DNA of 64,000 nt from Wuchereria bancrofti (lineage: Eukaryota > Nematoda > Chromadorea > Rhabditida > Onchocercidae): contig SSBO01000001.1 of assembly GCA_005281725.1 (NCBI GenBank), forward strand, positions 7,424,399 to 7,488,398, in the 5' to 3' direction. The notes below the pieces were generated by a model. The model ran no database searches. It was given only the letters and a program-made list of their open reading frames with translations, and was not told the DNA's origin. The position numbers and the translations under genes were made by a program. How positions within the stretch are numbered: the stretch's first letter is position 1; each line of letters starts with the position of its first letter. This document shows, one piece after another, positions 36,617 to 63,400 of the stretch.

Positions 36617-39600
36617 TTACTTAAAGTTACAATTTATACGAGCGAACATTTCTTCAACAAGACTACGTAGCAAGAATTGCAGTAACAATGTGATAGCACT
36701 TAAAATGGTTAAGATACTGTGATAGGTGATAGATGATGAATTCCAATCGGTAAATGTTTGTAGCAATGATAGCGGGAAATACATCACTTCGAAAAAACTG
36801 ATTAATGCCATAAGAAGCTGAAATAAAATTTTTATTCAAATTAATTAATGATAGTGTAATTTATCTTTTATATAGCATTAACAAGCAAGAAAAATGGAGA
36901 AAAAAGCAAAGAAAAGCAAAATTGAATTATGGTATCGTTGTTATGAATGGTATGTGTAAATTTTTTATCATTTGTTATAAAGTGCGAATATATTTTTAAT
37001 TTAAATATTAATATAACAGTAACCACTTTCCTTAAGTAAATTATTCATTAACTAGTATATTAAATGTTACAATTAATGGTACTTTTGTTCTCTAAAACAA
37101 TATTTGAGAATATTTTTTTTTTTTTTTTTTAGAAGAAAAATGCAATTTTAATTTAACAATGTGAAATTGTAACAGCATGGAATAGAATTTATATTTTAAT
37201 ATAACACTATGGAATATAATATCTCTTAAGCAAATTGCTACACAAACGGGATAATACATAAATCGTTGAATATGTTAATTAGATTAATAAAACCTAAGCA
37301 AAGAACTAATAGTAATATTCAAATAATGTCATTATTTCGGTGATTTCAATATGTATCTTTTTTTTTGGACATTGAATTTTTATAAATTACAATCAGAAAT
37401 TTGAATTTGAACAATTTTTTGTATTAATGAAATTTTGGTAATTAAAATTACATCATTAAAGTTTGTGTGTAATTTTTTTTTTATATGCAACTAAATTTTG
37501 CAATTCATAAAAATTAAACTTCATAAAAATTTCAAAGTTACTTTAAATAGAATGCAATAAATCTAAATTTTCCTCCCTAATTAAAATTTCGTGATACTAT
37601 TTAAAAACATAAATTTGAATCATCTGGCTATAAATAAAGTGTTACTACTGGAAAAAAAGAAAAAAAAAGTTAAAACATCTGGTGACAAATAAATCAGTCA
37701 TGCTAATAGAGTTATCGATTTCATCCTGTTTTTTCTTTCCTAAATTTTTTCAAATTAATAAAATAGCATTGCTCCATCGTGAAGCTCTTTTTATTATTTT
37801 CCAATTATTTTTTTATTAACACTCATGGTTAAATCTCATTAAAAATCATTCAATTTAGGGAGTAGCAAATTTATTTCACTTTTTCAATACAAATTATATT
37901 TTTTGAACTATTTCACTTTTTCAAATACAAATTATATTTTTTGAAAACAAAAAAAAATTGAGAAATTAAGCACATTTGTTAAAATTTAATGAGATTTTGA
38001 TTTTTTTTTCTTTTTGTTCGTTTTTTTGTGTTACATTTTGATATTGCATCTGATTTTTTTTTTATCATTATTTACTTCAACAAGAGCGTAATTTTAGCGT
38101 AATATAATTTGCTGTCTTTACTTTTTACTTCTTTTTTTATTATGACTGGTAAAGACATCAAATACGAATTATAATTAAGCTTTCCTTTTTTAAGCTTATC
38201 TAGAAAAAAAATTAAAGCTGTGAAATTTTAGATTACGAAAATGTTGGAAATTGTGCCAATAAGATTTGCAAGGATATAAAAAAAAACGTTTCACTGATTA
38301 TAAATGCATTAAATATATATTAATTACTACAAAATAACAAACCAAAAAATCAATAATCCAATAAACAAAAAAAAGTAAATAATAAAAAATCAAAAATAAT
38401 ATAATAAACAAACAAAAAAAGTAAATGTGTTCATAATGATTTCATTGTATGAACATAATATTGCATAATGAACATTATCGATTGGTTTCATAGATTATCA
38501 ACAATCAATATGTGATTGACATCGAAAAATAAATGAATGGATGAATAAATAAATAAATAAACCTACCATACTTAACAAATATCCATGAAAGAATGAATCA
38601 TACATTGAACCAAATATTTGTTCCCAAATACGAAGTAATAGGAATATGATAGCAATACTGCAGCAAAACACTGATAAAGAGATAAGAATGGAATTAACGA
38701 CTGTATGCGGAAGATAAGTGTACATGAATAAACTAAAATAAAATTTTGATAAATGTGTGAAATTCTGCTCAAAAAAAGAAAACAATGATTTTTTGAAATG
38801 TGAAAATTGGAATTTTTGACATTTAAATCTAATTTATGATAAATTAATGTTATATTGAAAAGGAAAAAGGGAAAAAGAGCTTGTTGGATTACAAATATCA
38901 ATCAGAAATCTGGTGATAACTTTGACACTGATTTATCGGCGATATTTTGAGGATTTTTACAGGAAAAGAGAAAAAAGTTGAAATTTTCTTTTTTACTTAT
39001 TAATCTGCACAAATATTTCAAAAAAAAAAAAACTTTTTGCCTTGGATGTTAATAATTTTCAATGCAATTATTTAAAAGATTCTTTCATTTTTTTTTTTGA
39101 CAAAATTCATCAAATTGATGAAAATAATAAAATTATAACAGTATTTATTGTACAAGATTAAAAAAAAATTGAAAATTAAAATTTTACTAATAATTTTATC
39201 AATAAATGTGCTTAAAATTGAATTGATTTTTTATTTTCTTTTGCAAGACTAATACTTAATGAAAGTTTATAATTTTGATTGAACTAATTGAATGCTTTAA
39301 AATCTGACACAAGCTGAATTTAATTTGCTTGTAATTTATTTAGCAAATAATAAAATGAAACAAAATACGCAAACTCAGAATAGTTTTAATTTAAATGGAA
39401 AGATAATATGGTTTTAAAGATAATATGGTCTATCAGAATAGTTTTAATTTAAATGGAAAGGGTTAGTATTGAAATATTGAAAATGATTTTTTATTTTTCT
39501 TTCTTTTTTGAATAAATTTGTTATTGGCTGAATTAACCTGGATGATAATGTTAAACCAATTTGTGCAAAGGTGCAAAGAATGGCTGCGGAATGTAATGTT

Positions 39601-39671
39601 AAACCACAAATTGCAAAAATACCATTGCCATCATCATTTCCACTGTTATATGGTAATGAATGTTTTTCCAT
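36617..39671 (-). CDS. Unrecognised four-pass membrane protein, 166 aa, 3 exons
   Basis: Exons 39671-39538, 38732-38567, 36817-36617 (134, 166, 201 nt) join in phases 2 and 0 with clean sites (CCAG/GTTAAT, TTTTAG/T, ATG/GTAGGT, TTTCAG/C). The ATG follows a TTTCAG acceptor by two bases, so the messenger probably starts with a trans-spliced leader and this start is the true one. The protein has a short polar head (MEKHSLPYNSGNDDGNG) and four hydrophobic spans at about 18-42 (IFAICGLTLHSAAILCTFAQ), 54-81 (ILISLSVFCCSIAIIFLLLR), 94-120 and 129-155. It ends with a charged tail, RSLVEEMFARINCNFK. The layout is tetraspan-like, but I see no tetraspanin CCG loop or claudin motif. Function unknown; possibly nematode-specific. 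Confidence 0.7.
36818..38566 (-). other. Intron 2 of the four-pass gene
   Basis: AT-rich, with a 20-base-scale T run near 37.11 kb and a tandem duplication at 37.87-37.95 kb. No internal exon recognised. Confidence 0.6.
37870..37948. repeat. Two-copy tandem duplication, ~40-bp unit
   Basis: TATTTCACTTTTTCAATACA plus the following AATTATATTTTTTGAA occurs twice back to back, differing by one A. Lies within an intron. Confidence 0.9.
38733..39537 (-). other. Intron 1 of the four-pass gene
   Basis: AT-rich; open frames in it (for example 38572-38901, minus) overlap the exon in another frame and are not coding. It holds a direct repeat close to its 5' splice site. Confidence 0.6.
39376..39462. 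repeat. 27-bp direct repeat near a splice donor
   Basis: CAGAATAGTTTTAATTTAAA followed by TGGAAAG occurs at about 39377 and 39434. Between the copies GATAATATGG also occurs twice, about 18 bp apart. Confidence 0.85.
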
Positions 39672-41366
39672 ATCTGAAAGTATAACAAAAAAAAAAAAGA
39701 AACACAAAAAAACCAAGAACTACAAGACTTAATTAAAATTAGAGTTAAATAAAATTTCAATTTAAATTTGCATAAGATTAAAATTTCTGATAATAAATAA
39801 ATGGCTAGTTTATTCAAAAGATTACTAACAAAATCTTTGAATTAATATCATTCTTTTTTTTGTGATACTATAATATCATAGATAATTTATGATGTTTAAA
39901 TGTTATCAAAAAAAAGAAGAAAGAAAAATTTATTATGTGTATGATAACATTCTAACATCTTAAATCATCACTGTTATTACAGCATGTGCAGAAAAGAAAA
40001 AGATAAAGTTATTTATGGTGCATATTAAATCTTGTCTCTCAGTACTGCTACTATTGTAACAAATTCGTCGCTTTACAAAATATATCAAAAATTTGTAAAT
40101 TGATAAAAATCAAAATAAACAAAAGAAAGAAAAAAAGCAAAAGAACAAATCAATTAAAATTTCTAGTGGGCCAAAAATTTGAAATAAATAATAAATTAGA
40201 AAAAGAAACAAGAATTGAAAAAAGTAAAATTTTTCAATAAATTTTATCAATAAAATTGATAGAAATTTCATATGCTGAATATATATATATGTTAAAGTGA
40301 AACACAAAATCATTGTTCACTTCTGTATGAGAAACTAATACAACTAATTACTTCATTCAACCATATGAACAAAAAAAGAAGGAAGGACTTGAAGGGATGG
40401 ATGCTCTTGTTTTAAAGAAGGCCTTAAGGAAGGCCGAATGAATAAAGGAGGAAGACCTTTTGAAAAATGCATGTGAAAGAGAACAACGAATGTTGATATG
40501 CTTCTATTTTAACTTAACAAATAATATTAAGTTTAAATAATAAGAATCTTAATAATAATAATTAATAATAACAATAATGATAATAATAATAACAATAATA
40601 ATAATAATTTTAATTTGTTGTTTTTAATCAAAATCACAGCTTTTTCGAGGATGGAAAAATAGAAATTAAATTCGGAAATGATTGATTGATTCATTTATGC
40701 CTCTTTTTTAGCAATAATTGTTATATTTTGCTATTAGTAACTGTCATTAAATAAACAGCTGTTGCACAAATTTGATTTTTTTCAAAAAAAGAACCAAAAT
40801 CCAAAATAAAAGAAAAGAATAAAGAAAAAAAGAAAAGAAAAATCAATTGAAATGAAGCATATTTGAATTCTGTGTATGAAATGTTGACATTTTGTCCTTT
40901 CATTTGACATTTTGAATTCTTCACCAAATCCCGAAAAAATCAAAAAAATAAAAACAAGACAAAAACGATTATATACTCTAAAATGTTCTTCGCTTCAAAA
41001 GAAGTGAAATTAATTTTGAACTTTTTAAAAATTTTGAAAGAAAAAAAAAAGTAGGAGAAAGAATAGTTAACTGTATTAAAGCATTTTTTTGTTTGTTTTT
41101 TTCTTTAAAACTTATGCTTATTAATAACAGCAATACTAATATATATATAATTTGATCAAAAATTAATTATGAATAAAATAAAGTGGATTAACATTAAAAT
41201 CAATTGTTACATATAACAAATGATTACAGTGAAACTTAATAATTATATCATCTGATATACACTTAAAATTAATGGTAAAATGGAATGAAACAGAAAAGCG
41301 AGGAATGTTCATGGGTTAAATAGCCGTTTGTTAATTTAAAACTATTAAAACTATTTCAAGATGACA

Positions 41367-41386
41367 TGTGTGTGTGTGTGTGTGTG
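41367..41386. repeat. TG dinucleotide repeat
   Basis: About ten uninterrupted TG units. Confidence 0.95.
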
Positions 41387-43818
41387 GATAAGCTACAATT
41401 AGCCATTTTGTATATCTGTGGCTCATTAGAAAATATTCATTTATATAGTAAATGAATTGTTAATATCAAAGGAATAGAAAATTTAATTTCAATTGATGGT
41501 CGTTTGTGCGTAATGCATTGCTTCATTTTTTTGATCTTCTTTTTTTTTGTAACTTTTTAAAAAAAAGTTTTTCTTTGACTTGCTAATTGCAGTAGTATTG
41601 AAAAGGTATGGAACTGAAGTTGGTATTCACATACTTTCTACTTTTTTTAATGAATATGCAAAAATATGAAATTAACTCAAATGTATCATTTTCATTTCAG
41701 TGATAAAAACAAAGTAAGACAATCATTGTAGTAAATAAGTAAACGTAAAATCAACAAATAAAATGAAAAAGGAGAAAAAAAGTACTCTCAAAATCGAAAT
41801 CTCACATTTATTCGTTTCATCTGATAAATTTTTCAACGATTAAAAGTTTAAGGATTGTAAAAAAAGAAAGAAATGAAAATAAAAAACTAAAAACTACTGC
41901 TTTCAAATAATAATCAATAAAAGTGCGTATATATTTGCTTAATTTTCTTCAACCATATTTACTAATTATTTTGACTGTAGAAAACGAAATCAAAATTTGG
42001 ATGGAATATTGTTCATTTTTTTTTCTTTTTTTGCCCAATATCGATGGAACTGAATATCAAATAAATATTTTCATAATTTCTTCTTCAAAATTTTTAGTAA
42101 CCGAATGTATGCTAATTAGCAGTAATGAAATTAACAAGTGGAAGAAATTGATATTTTATTTTTTGATCTGAGTAATCATTCAAATAGACGAAATATCCTG
42201 TAAATGTCTCGAATAATCTTTAACATTTAAAACTTATACTTTTTTTTCAGAATCATGTTTTTCTACTGTCACATTAAAAAGATAAATTTAAAAAAAAGGA
42301 AAGAAACTGGAAAAAGCTCTATCAGTCAGATTAATTAATACAAAAATTTATTTCCTCCCTTACTTCTATTTAAAAAACAATTTATTCCTTTTTTTTATTT
42401 CTCAAAATGATTTGGAAATATTTAATTTACAGTTCAATTACTTTACAACTTTTCATACTATCTTTTTCCTCTACTTTTTCTTCCCTTTTTTGAAAAGCCT
42501 TGAAGTTCCAGAAAAATAAAAGTTTGAATAATACGACTATAACACATTTTTAAAATTGTAAGGAAAATAGACATATACGAAACTAATTTCAAAACTTGAT
42601 ATACGAAATTAATTAACTCAACTAAGTGCATGAAACTTTCAAAAGAAAAAAAGAACTTAAAAGATGTCTCAACAAAAATTGAAGCAATTTTTGACAATTA
42701 AGAAACATTATTGTTTTTTTTTTGCTATGAATAAATTTTCTCTTTCTTTAATCAGAAAAATTTGATTGCCTTCTTTAAGAGAATTTCCCATTTAAAATCA
42801 AATTAGCAAAATCAGTCTGCAATAGTTTGACTTATTTTAATAACATTACAATTTTTGACTTTAGTACCAAAAGCTTTGTTATTTAAGATTTAATACCGAA
42901 ATTTTAATGCTACTGAAAAAGATGGTTTACTAAAGTAGACTTATTACCGAAAAAATATTGTTACACTTTTTTAATTATTTAAAATCTTTTATATAAAAGT
43001 TTTTTAATATATTTGCCATATAAATTTCATTGAACTTTGTCTATTCGCTGCTATCATCCATTTATCAGTTTATTAACACTTATTTATTTATTCTTATAAT
43101 TTTTGTATACTGGCAACGTGTTTTGTATATTTTATAAAAAGACTTATCTTTTTGATGAGTTACTTCATTTTCTTGCGATGAATGGCGATGTGTGAGATAT
43201 AACAGCCTATCACTAATAATTTTTAGGAATATTCTGAAGGAAAAAACTCATAATCCTATTTTAAAGCACAAATATTGTGAAGTTTTGAAATTAATTTTGA
43301 TAAAGAAAACTCGTCAATTTTTTTTATCGTCTACAATTTAGATTATTTGTTTAAGTAAGTGAAATAAGACTAGAAGAATCGAGGAATGACGGGAAAATGA
43401 GAATATATGGTGACACTCGAATCAGTCGTTGACAATAAATCTTTTTTTTTTTGCTTTTAGAATCACTTTTTGTCAAGATTTTTTTTTGTTTTTACATTAA
43501 TTTTTTATGACCTTTACTGAAGATATAATAGGATTGATTACCAATCAGTGAATCATTTTAGTCGCAAATTTGAATAAAACGCTTAATTAAAATTCCTAAT
43601 AAATGCTTATTTTATGATAGCATAAGAATTCTCAAAATTTTAATTTCTACAATACGCTAAAGTCCTAAAGTTTGCTATTAAATGATAATCATTTGACGAA
43701 ATTAGTTTCAAAATTATTAAGTACAAAATTATTAAATACATATTATCAGAAACAGTTATTACAAGAAAATGGTCCATTGTAATGAGCAGATAAAGCTAGA
43801 ATATACTAATAGTTATAC

Positions 43819-43930
43819 AATAATAATAATAATAATAGTTAATAATAATAAGTGATAATAATGACAATAACAATAAGAATATTAATAATAACGGGTAATA
43901 AAGCAGTAATAACAATAATAATAATAATAA
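43819..43930. repeat. Imperfect AAT microsatellite
   Basis: AAT triplets with GAT, AAC and AAG variants. Confidence 0.9.
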
Positions 43931-44429
43931 ATCTTCGAAACCAAAAATCAAAAGTTTTTTAACTGATGACATTTGTTCAGCAACTAAATTGTAATAGGTT
44001 GTGATCGATTATTTCAGCTAATAGAATTTCTCTGGCATTCATGGAATTTTACTTCATCATTCTTTCAGCATCCTTGAGATTACATCTTTATCACTCTTAT
44101 TATCACTGCTATTATCATGATAATCAGCAAACATTAGAATGAATACTAATCAGTTTTGAATCATTTTGGCAAAAATATATTTCACCGTTACACGAAATCG
44201 TCTACCATTCACTATTGTTTACAAAATGTTCAATGATTGATTAATAGTGATTATGGCAGTTTATTTTTCACACTTTTTTTAAAAACAATCAAATTTGCAA
44301 AAATTATTGATGGACGGAAATGTGACACATCCTTTCAAAACAAATGCAGACACGTTTTGTTACGCTATGAGTGCAATTGTCATTGAAATAGTACTGCTAA
44401 TATCATAAATATATGATTCGCATGATTAT

Positions 44430-44585
44430 CAAAATTATTATTGCTGTTATCAAAATTATTATTGCTGTTATTATTACTATTATTATCACCATTATTATTA
44501 CCATTATTATCATTGCTGTTATTGTTACTATTATTATTTGTTATTATTATTACTATTATTACAATTATTATTATTGCTACTATTT
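44430..44585. repeat. Imperfect ATT microsatellite with a higher-order unit
   Basis: ATT triplets with regularly placed GCTGTT and ACCATT interruptions. A block ATCAAAATTATTATTGCTGT occurs twice 21 bp apart near its start (44428 and 44449). Confidence 0.9.
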
Positions 44586-47500
44586 CCATTACTGTCTACT
44601 GTGATGATTACTTAATACTATGGCTAATGATATTTGTTATTATTGGTCATAGGTTGTACAAGAAATTTGATATACTAAATCTAAAGTTGCAATATCCTTT
44701 CGTCAACATATCGCTGTTCTTTGGTGATTATTCTTATTTGTTGAATGTAGCTTTTCGGATGCGAACAAACGAGTTTTTTTTTTTGAAGCGAAAATTCCTT
44801 CTTAGTTAGGTTTTTGATATTTTAAATTGCTTGTCTTAACAATTCTAACAAACTGTAATTTCAACTGCTGAGTTGAGTGAAACTCTCGAGCACATATTTT
44901 GCTAATCCATAATATTGTCGTGTTTATGCAACGTAAACATCGCAGTATGCTTCTATTAAATTCATAAATAGCTAAATTACAATAACGACTTTATTTAAGT
45001 AAATTATGCACTAATTCTATCGTAGTTATAGATCTTTTCTTAATCTGACCGAGAAGGGATAATAATTAATCAGCTTAATTAATTGCGAAGAAAAGAAGTA
45101 AATTAGCAAAAATTGAATGTGACTTTATCAGAGTTTAATCGAATTGATAGCAAGTTTAAAACAAAACTTTTGAAAAATAATAGATCCGAATAATTTCTTT
45201 TTCAAAAATTTAAACGAGATTATTGAATTTTTCGAGCCTTTGAAAAAAAATAAATAGTGAGAATAATATGAAAATTTGAAAAATATATAAAAGTATCAAT
45301 AAACAAATATTTTTTTTTTATTTCCTACATTCTTCAATAATTTTCAGTCTATTTCAGAAAAAAGAAAAAAAAGGCAAAGTGAAAAATATGAATTCAAAAA
45401 AAGAAAAAAAAAGAATGATTTGAAGGTGCATATTTTGTTTTTTTTTATATAAAGCGAAAATTTTGACAAAAAGAGAAGCCGACAAAATAATGTTAAAGAA
45501 GAAATGATCAACATGGGATTAATTTAATTCACATTTGAAGGATCATTTTCCACTTTTTTTTTGTCTTCTTCATTTTTAGAACGCTCATAAATGGCAGACC
45601 AGTTATAAAATTAAGGCGTAATTGTCAAGGGAAAGTTTATTTTAAAGAGCAATGAGTGGTGGAGAAAAGAAAAAAGTCAACAAAGTGATAAAGAATATTT
45701 CAGTATTTATTAGCTTATTAAGTATTATTTATCCTATTATAAGTAAATTTTTTAATAAATGACTACTTATAAAATATTCATGTTTATACACTCGTGCCAC
45801 TTTTTCAAAAATTTACTTTATTAAGGGGAAACATTAAAAAAATTCTGTTTTCAGTGAATTAAACAAGAAATTAGATCGGGTAGCAAAGAATAGATAAAAA
45901 TAAAGAAATGGAAAATTTAGAAAACTACAGTTTAATTTACATTAAAAAGAAATTATACTTGAAATTTTTCAGAAAGAATTTTAAAACTCTCTTAAATGGT
46001 CAGGAAACGCTACCTAAATGTAGTATTTGCTGGCTAATTTTTAATTTCAAATTAAATTGTTTGAACTTATTTATTCATTTATTTTTGTTTGATGTGATCA
46101 TTATTCAAATTTCTATGATAATGAAATTAACATTACTTAAGCTTATCCATAATAATAAACCTTGTTAAAAATCACTTATCATATCAATAGTGCATGTCAT
46201 TATACAGCAAATGTGAAAAAAACATTTGTCATCTATAATTGTAGTTTCGAATCTAACACTAAAAGTTAGTTGTTATTACTAAAAAAGGTTACTTTCGCAA
46301 GAAACAATTTTTAAATGACTGTTTTTATAATGAAGTATTTATTAATATTGATATGTACTTCTGTAGATACTCATCATTTCTAAGAGAGTTAATTAATTAA
46401 TTAACATGTGCAGTGCCAGTCTTAAATACGACTTTAATAAAAGGTTTTTTTTTATAATTTTTTTAAAGGGATATAATTTTTTTAAATTTAAAGAAGAATT
46501 GCCGTATAACAATTTTCTTTTTTTGCAGATGCCTAAAGTTCGATTGTTAAATTTGCTATTCAATAAATGTTATAATAATTATTATCTAGACAGTCATTTT
46601 TCTAGACTGTTACTAATAATAATAAATAGATAAAATTTAAGCAAAAAAGCACTTTTTTTTTGCTTTCAGTATGTAAGGAATTTAATTATTCAGTAATGAT
46701 TTTCAAAATCTTTTCTGCAACTTTGCTCAAGTTTCGCGCATAGTGCTAATCAAATTACGATTTGTAGCAGCTATAACTAACGATGAATACAACGTTAGCC
46801 CTCCTGTAATTCACGCATTTGCGTATTAAAGTAGTATTAACATATATGAATACGTATTACAACGTTATTTTTGTATAACATTGCAGTTTTATAAGTGTTC
46901 AAGAATCACATTTGTTTGTTTCAATAAATATTTGTGTTATTTACACCGATACCTGTGATATCATTTTATGACATCATTTGGATATGAATGAGCCGAAATT
47001 ATCAGTTGGTGATATTATCAGTTGAAATACCTAATGTCATTTACAGTGGAGTGCAATTTATTACATCACTTCTTGGTTATAGCACAATTTATATCGCTAA
47101 ATTTGAATGATAGTTTAGGCTTTCACAAAATATTGCTCATTTTTATCCTGTATTTAAAAAATTTAGATCTTCATAAAATTTTGAAAATTTTTTCACTTCA
47201 TTCTAAGGTTACAATAATTTAATACTATTTTCCATACAATACAACAAATAAGTAATTGCCTTCAAGTAAAAAATACATTTTATTAAATGATATATAATGA
47301 AAACATTTGAAAAAATTTCAAAAATAAGCAATAATCGAAGTAAAACAAAAAAAAAATGAAAGTAATCAATCTCTGATTGGTCTTCCGAATTAATAAAAAT
47401 TAAATTTAAAAAAACCAAAAATTCTAATAAGAAGTTAATAACAAGAATAAAATTGTATTCAACAGTTTTCTAGCTAATCTTTTTATTAACAATTTAGCAA

Positions 47501-48041
47501 AATGTTAACTAATGAAATAATGAAAATTTTTAATTCTTTTTATAAAATTTTACAATAATAATCAAATACATGCAACAACATGATTCCTGTGACATTCAGA
47601 AAAGACGTACAGTAATTTTATTAGAAACAGTACATTTCATGATATGCGTACGGTACCTTACCGTATTTTACAATGATTCATTTTCATTTTTCTCCCATAA
47701 AATTTTAGATGCAATTTTCAAAAAATATTTAAAACAAAAATCAATACTATTTTTGGAAAAAAGTGGAAGAACAAATGAAATTAAGAAAAAAACAACTCTA
47801 AAATATAAAATAATATTAAATAAACAGTCATTTATAATATGCAAATCATACTAAAATTTTTTTGACGAAAGTTTTCTAATTAAAGTTCAAAAATTAAACA
47901 TAGGCTAAACACTTCAAATCTCTAGATTGGTTATTTATTTAACTATTCATTTAATTATTGAAATTATTGCAAAACCATATCCTTATTCAATTGCTTTTGC
48001 CTTTTCAAAATTTAATAATGCCGAAAATTATTATTGTAATT

Positions 48042-60419
<12,378 letters not shown>

Positions 60420-63400
60420 CTGAAGTGACAAAAAATTAAATTATTCAGAAAATTTTTGGAAAAAAAAGATTCATTATGATTTTGTCTAAAAGTACATCGC
60501 ATTCATTTTGCTTTTAACAAATCAAATAATTTGATTTAAATGTATGAATAATTTTTAATTCTATTAGAAAAAATAGTGAAAGTTCAAAATTTTTTTAATT
60601 AATCATTTTATTTTAGTTTTAATTAAGCAAATACTATTTTGAAAAACAAATTATTTAGAAAAACTTTGAAACGAAAAATTTTTCACCTAAACATGCATTG
60701 CATTCATTTTGCTTTTCAGAAATAAAATAATTTGATTTGGAAATTTAATAGAAATGTTTTTGATTTAATTAGAAAATACGAATATTTTAATATAAATGTT
60801 TAATATAATAATTAGCATAATGAAATTGATATATGATATAACTTTCAAGATAATAAAATAATAAATGCAAATGATACTATGTCACTATCCTATTATTCTG
60901 TTAATACAATAATTAATACAAAATTTTTTAATTTAATTAAAAAATATGAGAAAAGTTAAGAAGAAATTTTTTGATTAGTTTATTTTAGGCCTAATTAAAT
61001 AATATTGTCAATGAATATATATTAAGAAAACAATTTTGAATAAGTAAATTTTATTATATATGCACGTATATGAATTTCATTTTCAACTTTCACATGCTTA
61101 AATAAATTTCATTATACATATATTTTTTTGAAAAACTGATTACTTTCAAAAATAATATTTTTCTTTTAATTTTTTATTTTATAAAAATTTGATTTTTTTC
61201 ACTTTTGCAGGAAAATTTTTTGAAAATTGATTTCTTTTTTCTTTTCTTCCCTTTAATTTATTTATTTATGATTATTGTCATTTCTCCTTTTCTTTGCTTC
61301 TTCAAAATTTCAAATATAAAGTTCTGTTCACGAGTATATTTATGTGATTTTTTAATTTTTTCTTAATTAATAATATAAGCTAAGATGATCCAATTTTTTT
61401 GTTTTAAATGAAAGAAGAAAATGAAATATTTGAAATGGAAATATTACTGCAATGCGTCACAGTAAATTGCTAAAAAATTACAAAAATTACTGTTTTAATT
61501 TTTCATTATATAATGTTTGATCTATTATTATCATTCGTTTTCCTTAGCATTTTGGGAATAATGTGAAAATTTTTAAATTCAAGAAATTGTCAAAGCTAAA
61601 TTCTTGGCAAAAAAGCTTATTATTGCTCATTGACATTTAAATTCCTTCCCTTTATTTGATAGAAAAAAGTTAGAAAAAATAAATTGATCTTATAATTAGA
61701 CTGCTAGTCATTCTTTTCAAAATGTATTTAATTTCTCTCCCTATTTAGCAGAATAATTTAGCATAAGTTAAGTTCATAATTAAATTGTCAATTCATTTTT
61801 CAAAAAATCGGTGCATACGATATTACTGGAATTTTCTTCCTTTAAAATTATTTAATTTTTACCGCTATTGTATTTCTAATTGATGTTCAAGGAGATAAAG
61901 TTATGTTTGGAAAAAAACTGAAAGACTGAATTATAAAAAGAGAATGGATTTTTCGCTCATTTATTCTTTGCATCGATGAAACTCATTTGATGGATGGAAA
62001 TAATTAAAATGAATTTGGTGCTGATGATAGAATCGAAAAACCGGTTCATAATAATATATAATATGTTGTAATTAAATATCGGTAAATAAAATATTCAGTA
62101 AACTTTATATCCTTTTCTTTTTTTGACTACAAAAAAACATAATAATAATGACAGTAGTAATAATACAATTTTATCATAAATACAAATTTAATTTTATCTG
62201 TAACACCATTACAAAAATTGAAATTAAAAACTGATAGAAATGATTTTTAAAATTATTGATGATAAAATTGAATGGAAGTGATAATATTTATATTGGATGA
62301 TATCAATATATTTTTCCATATTGTAATTTTAAATTTTAGTAAATTTATGTTGCATTATTCGATATGCGATTACTTAAGAATTTGATTCAGTAATTAATAA
62401 AAATGATTTACACATTATCAATGAAAAAAGGAAGAACTCAAACTTAAAATACTTTGAAAAGTGATAAATTTAACTTATTGAATACTAAATCAGAAAAGCA
62501 TGAAATATTGCTGTATGGGTGAGATCAAAAGGATAATTGAAATCGTTCATCTAATTAAAATTTCGAGTCCTAAAAATTTAAATTTTGATCTGAAACGGCA
62601 GTAAATAGCAGTGTACATCTTTGTTTTACATTTTAATTGACTAATAAATGATGGAAGAAAAAATCAGGCGGAATTTGCGAAGAAAAGGTGATCAAAATAA
62701 AGGTCAGAGATTAGATCATTTAAATTTTCAATTTTTAAAATCATTCTTTAGATTTATACTTTCCTTTCCTCTTTCTTTCTATTATTTAGCAAATATTCAT
62801 GAAATAAAAAGGAAACTTTATATTTGCAAATGTAAAAATGAAGTGATAAAATCGTAATTCAATTTAGTGAAATAAGAAATTGCAATGCAACGAATGATTT
62901 TGTTTTAAATTAGTAAAAACAACGTTCTGTCCCTTAATCAACAATTAAATTTCATCAATAGAGGGATGAAAATGTTTTAAAGTTATTGAATTCAAAAACA
63001 AAACCAATTGAAATTTTAACAATCATTTCAACTTCCTCTGATAGATTTCACCAAATTTTCAAAGAAAAGAATTATAATTCACAGGTGTTTTCAAAAAAAA
63101 AGGCTAATGAAATATTTATTTTTTCGTTTTTTTGGATTTAGTAAACAAACAATAACAAACTGCTGAAAAAATATTGCCATTCTAAGAAACAAGGAATCAT
63201 AACAAATCTTTCGATTAAAAAGAAAAAATTTATTTCTAATTAGAAAGTTTTACTAACGAAACTAGACAATTTTGCACAAAATCAAACATTATGCTATATC
63301 ATTGATAGCAAATAATAGAGTATTAATTATATATGTATTGATAGGCAAATATTAAGATTAATTTATAGTGATAAAAAATTATTAAACACAATTGTATCAG

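Larger units (their letters stand above)
39672..48041. other. Intergenic, AT-rich with simple repeats; no gene seen
   Basis: About 8.4 kb with no exon I can support on either strand. Contains AAT/ATT tracts (40548-40610, 43819-43930, 44430-44585) and a TG dinucleotide run (41367-41386). Open frames such as 44380-44589 (Asn/Ile runs), 45908-46168 and 47570-47854 are composition artefacts. The left end may hold the promoter of the four-pass gene. Confidence 0.55.

Noticed and set aside
44380..44809. Open frames rich in Asn or in Ile/Leu on both strands
   Set aside because: Direct translation of an ATT/AAT microsatellite; no coding character outside the repeat.
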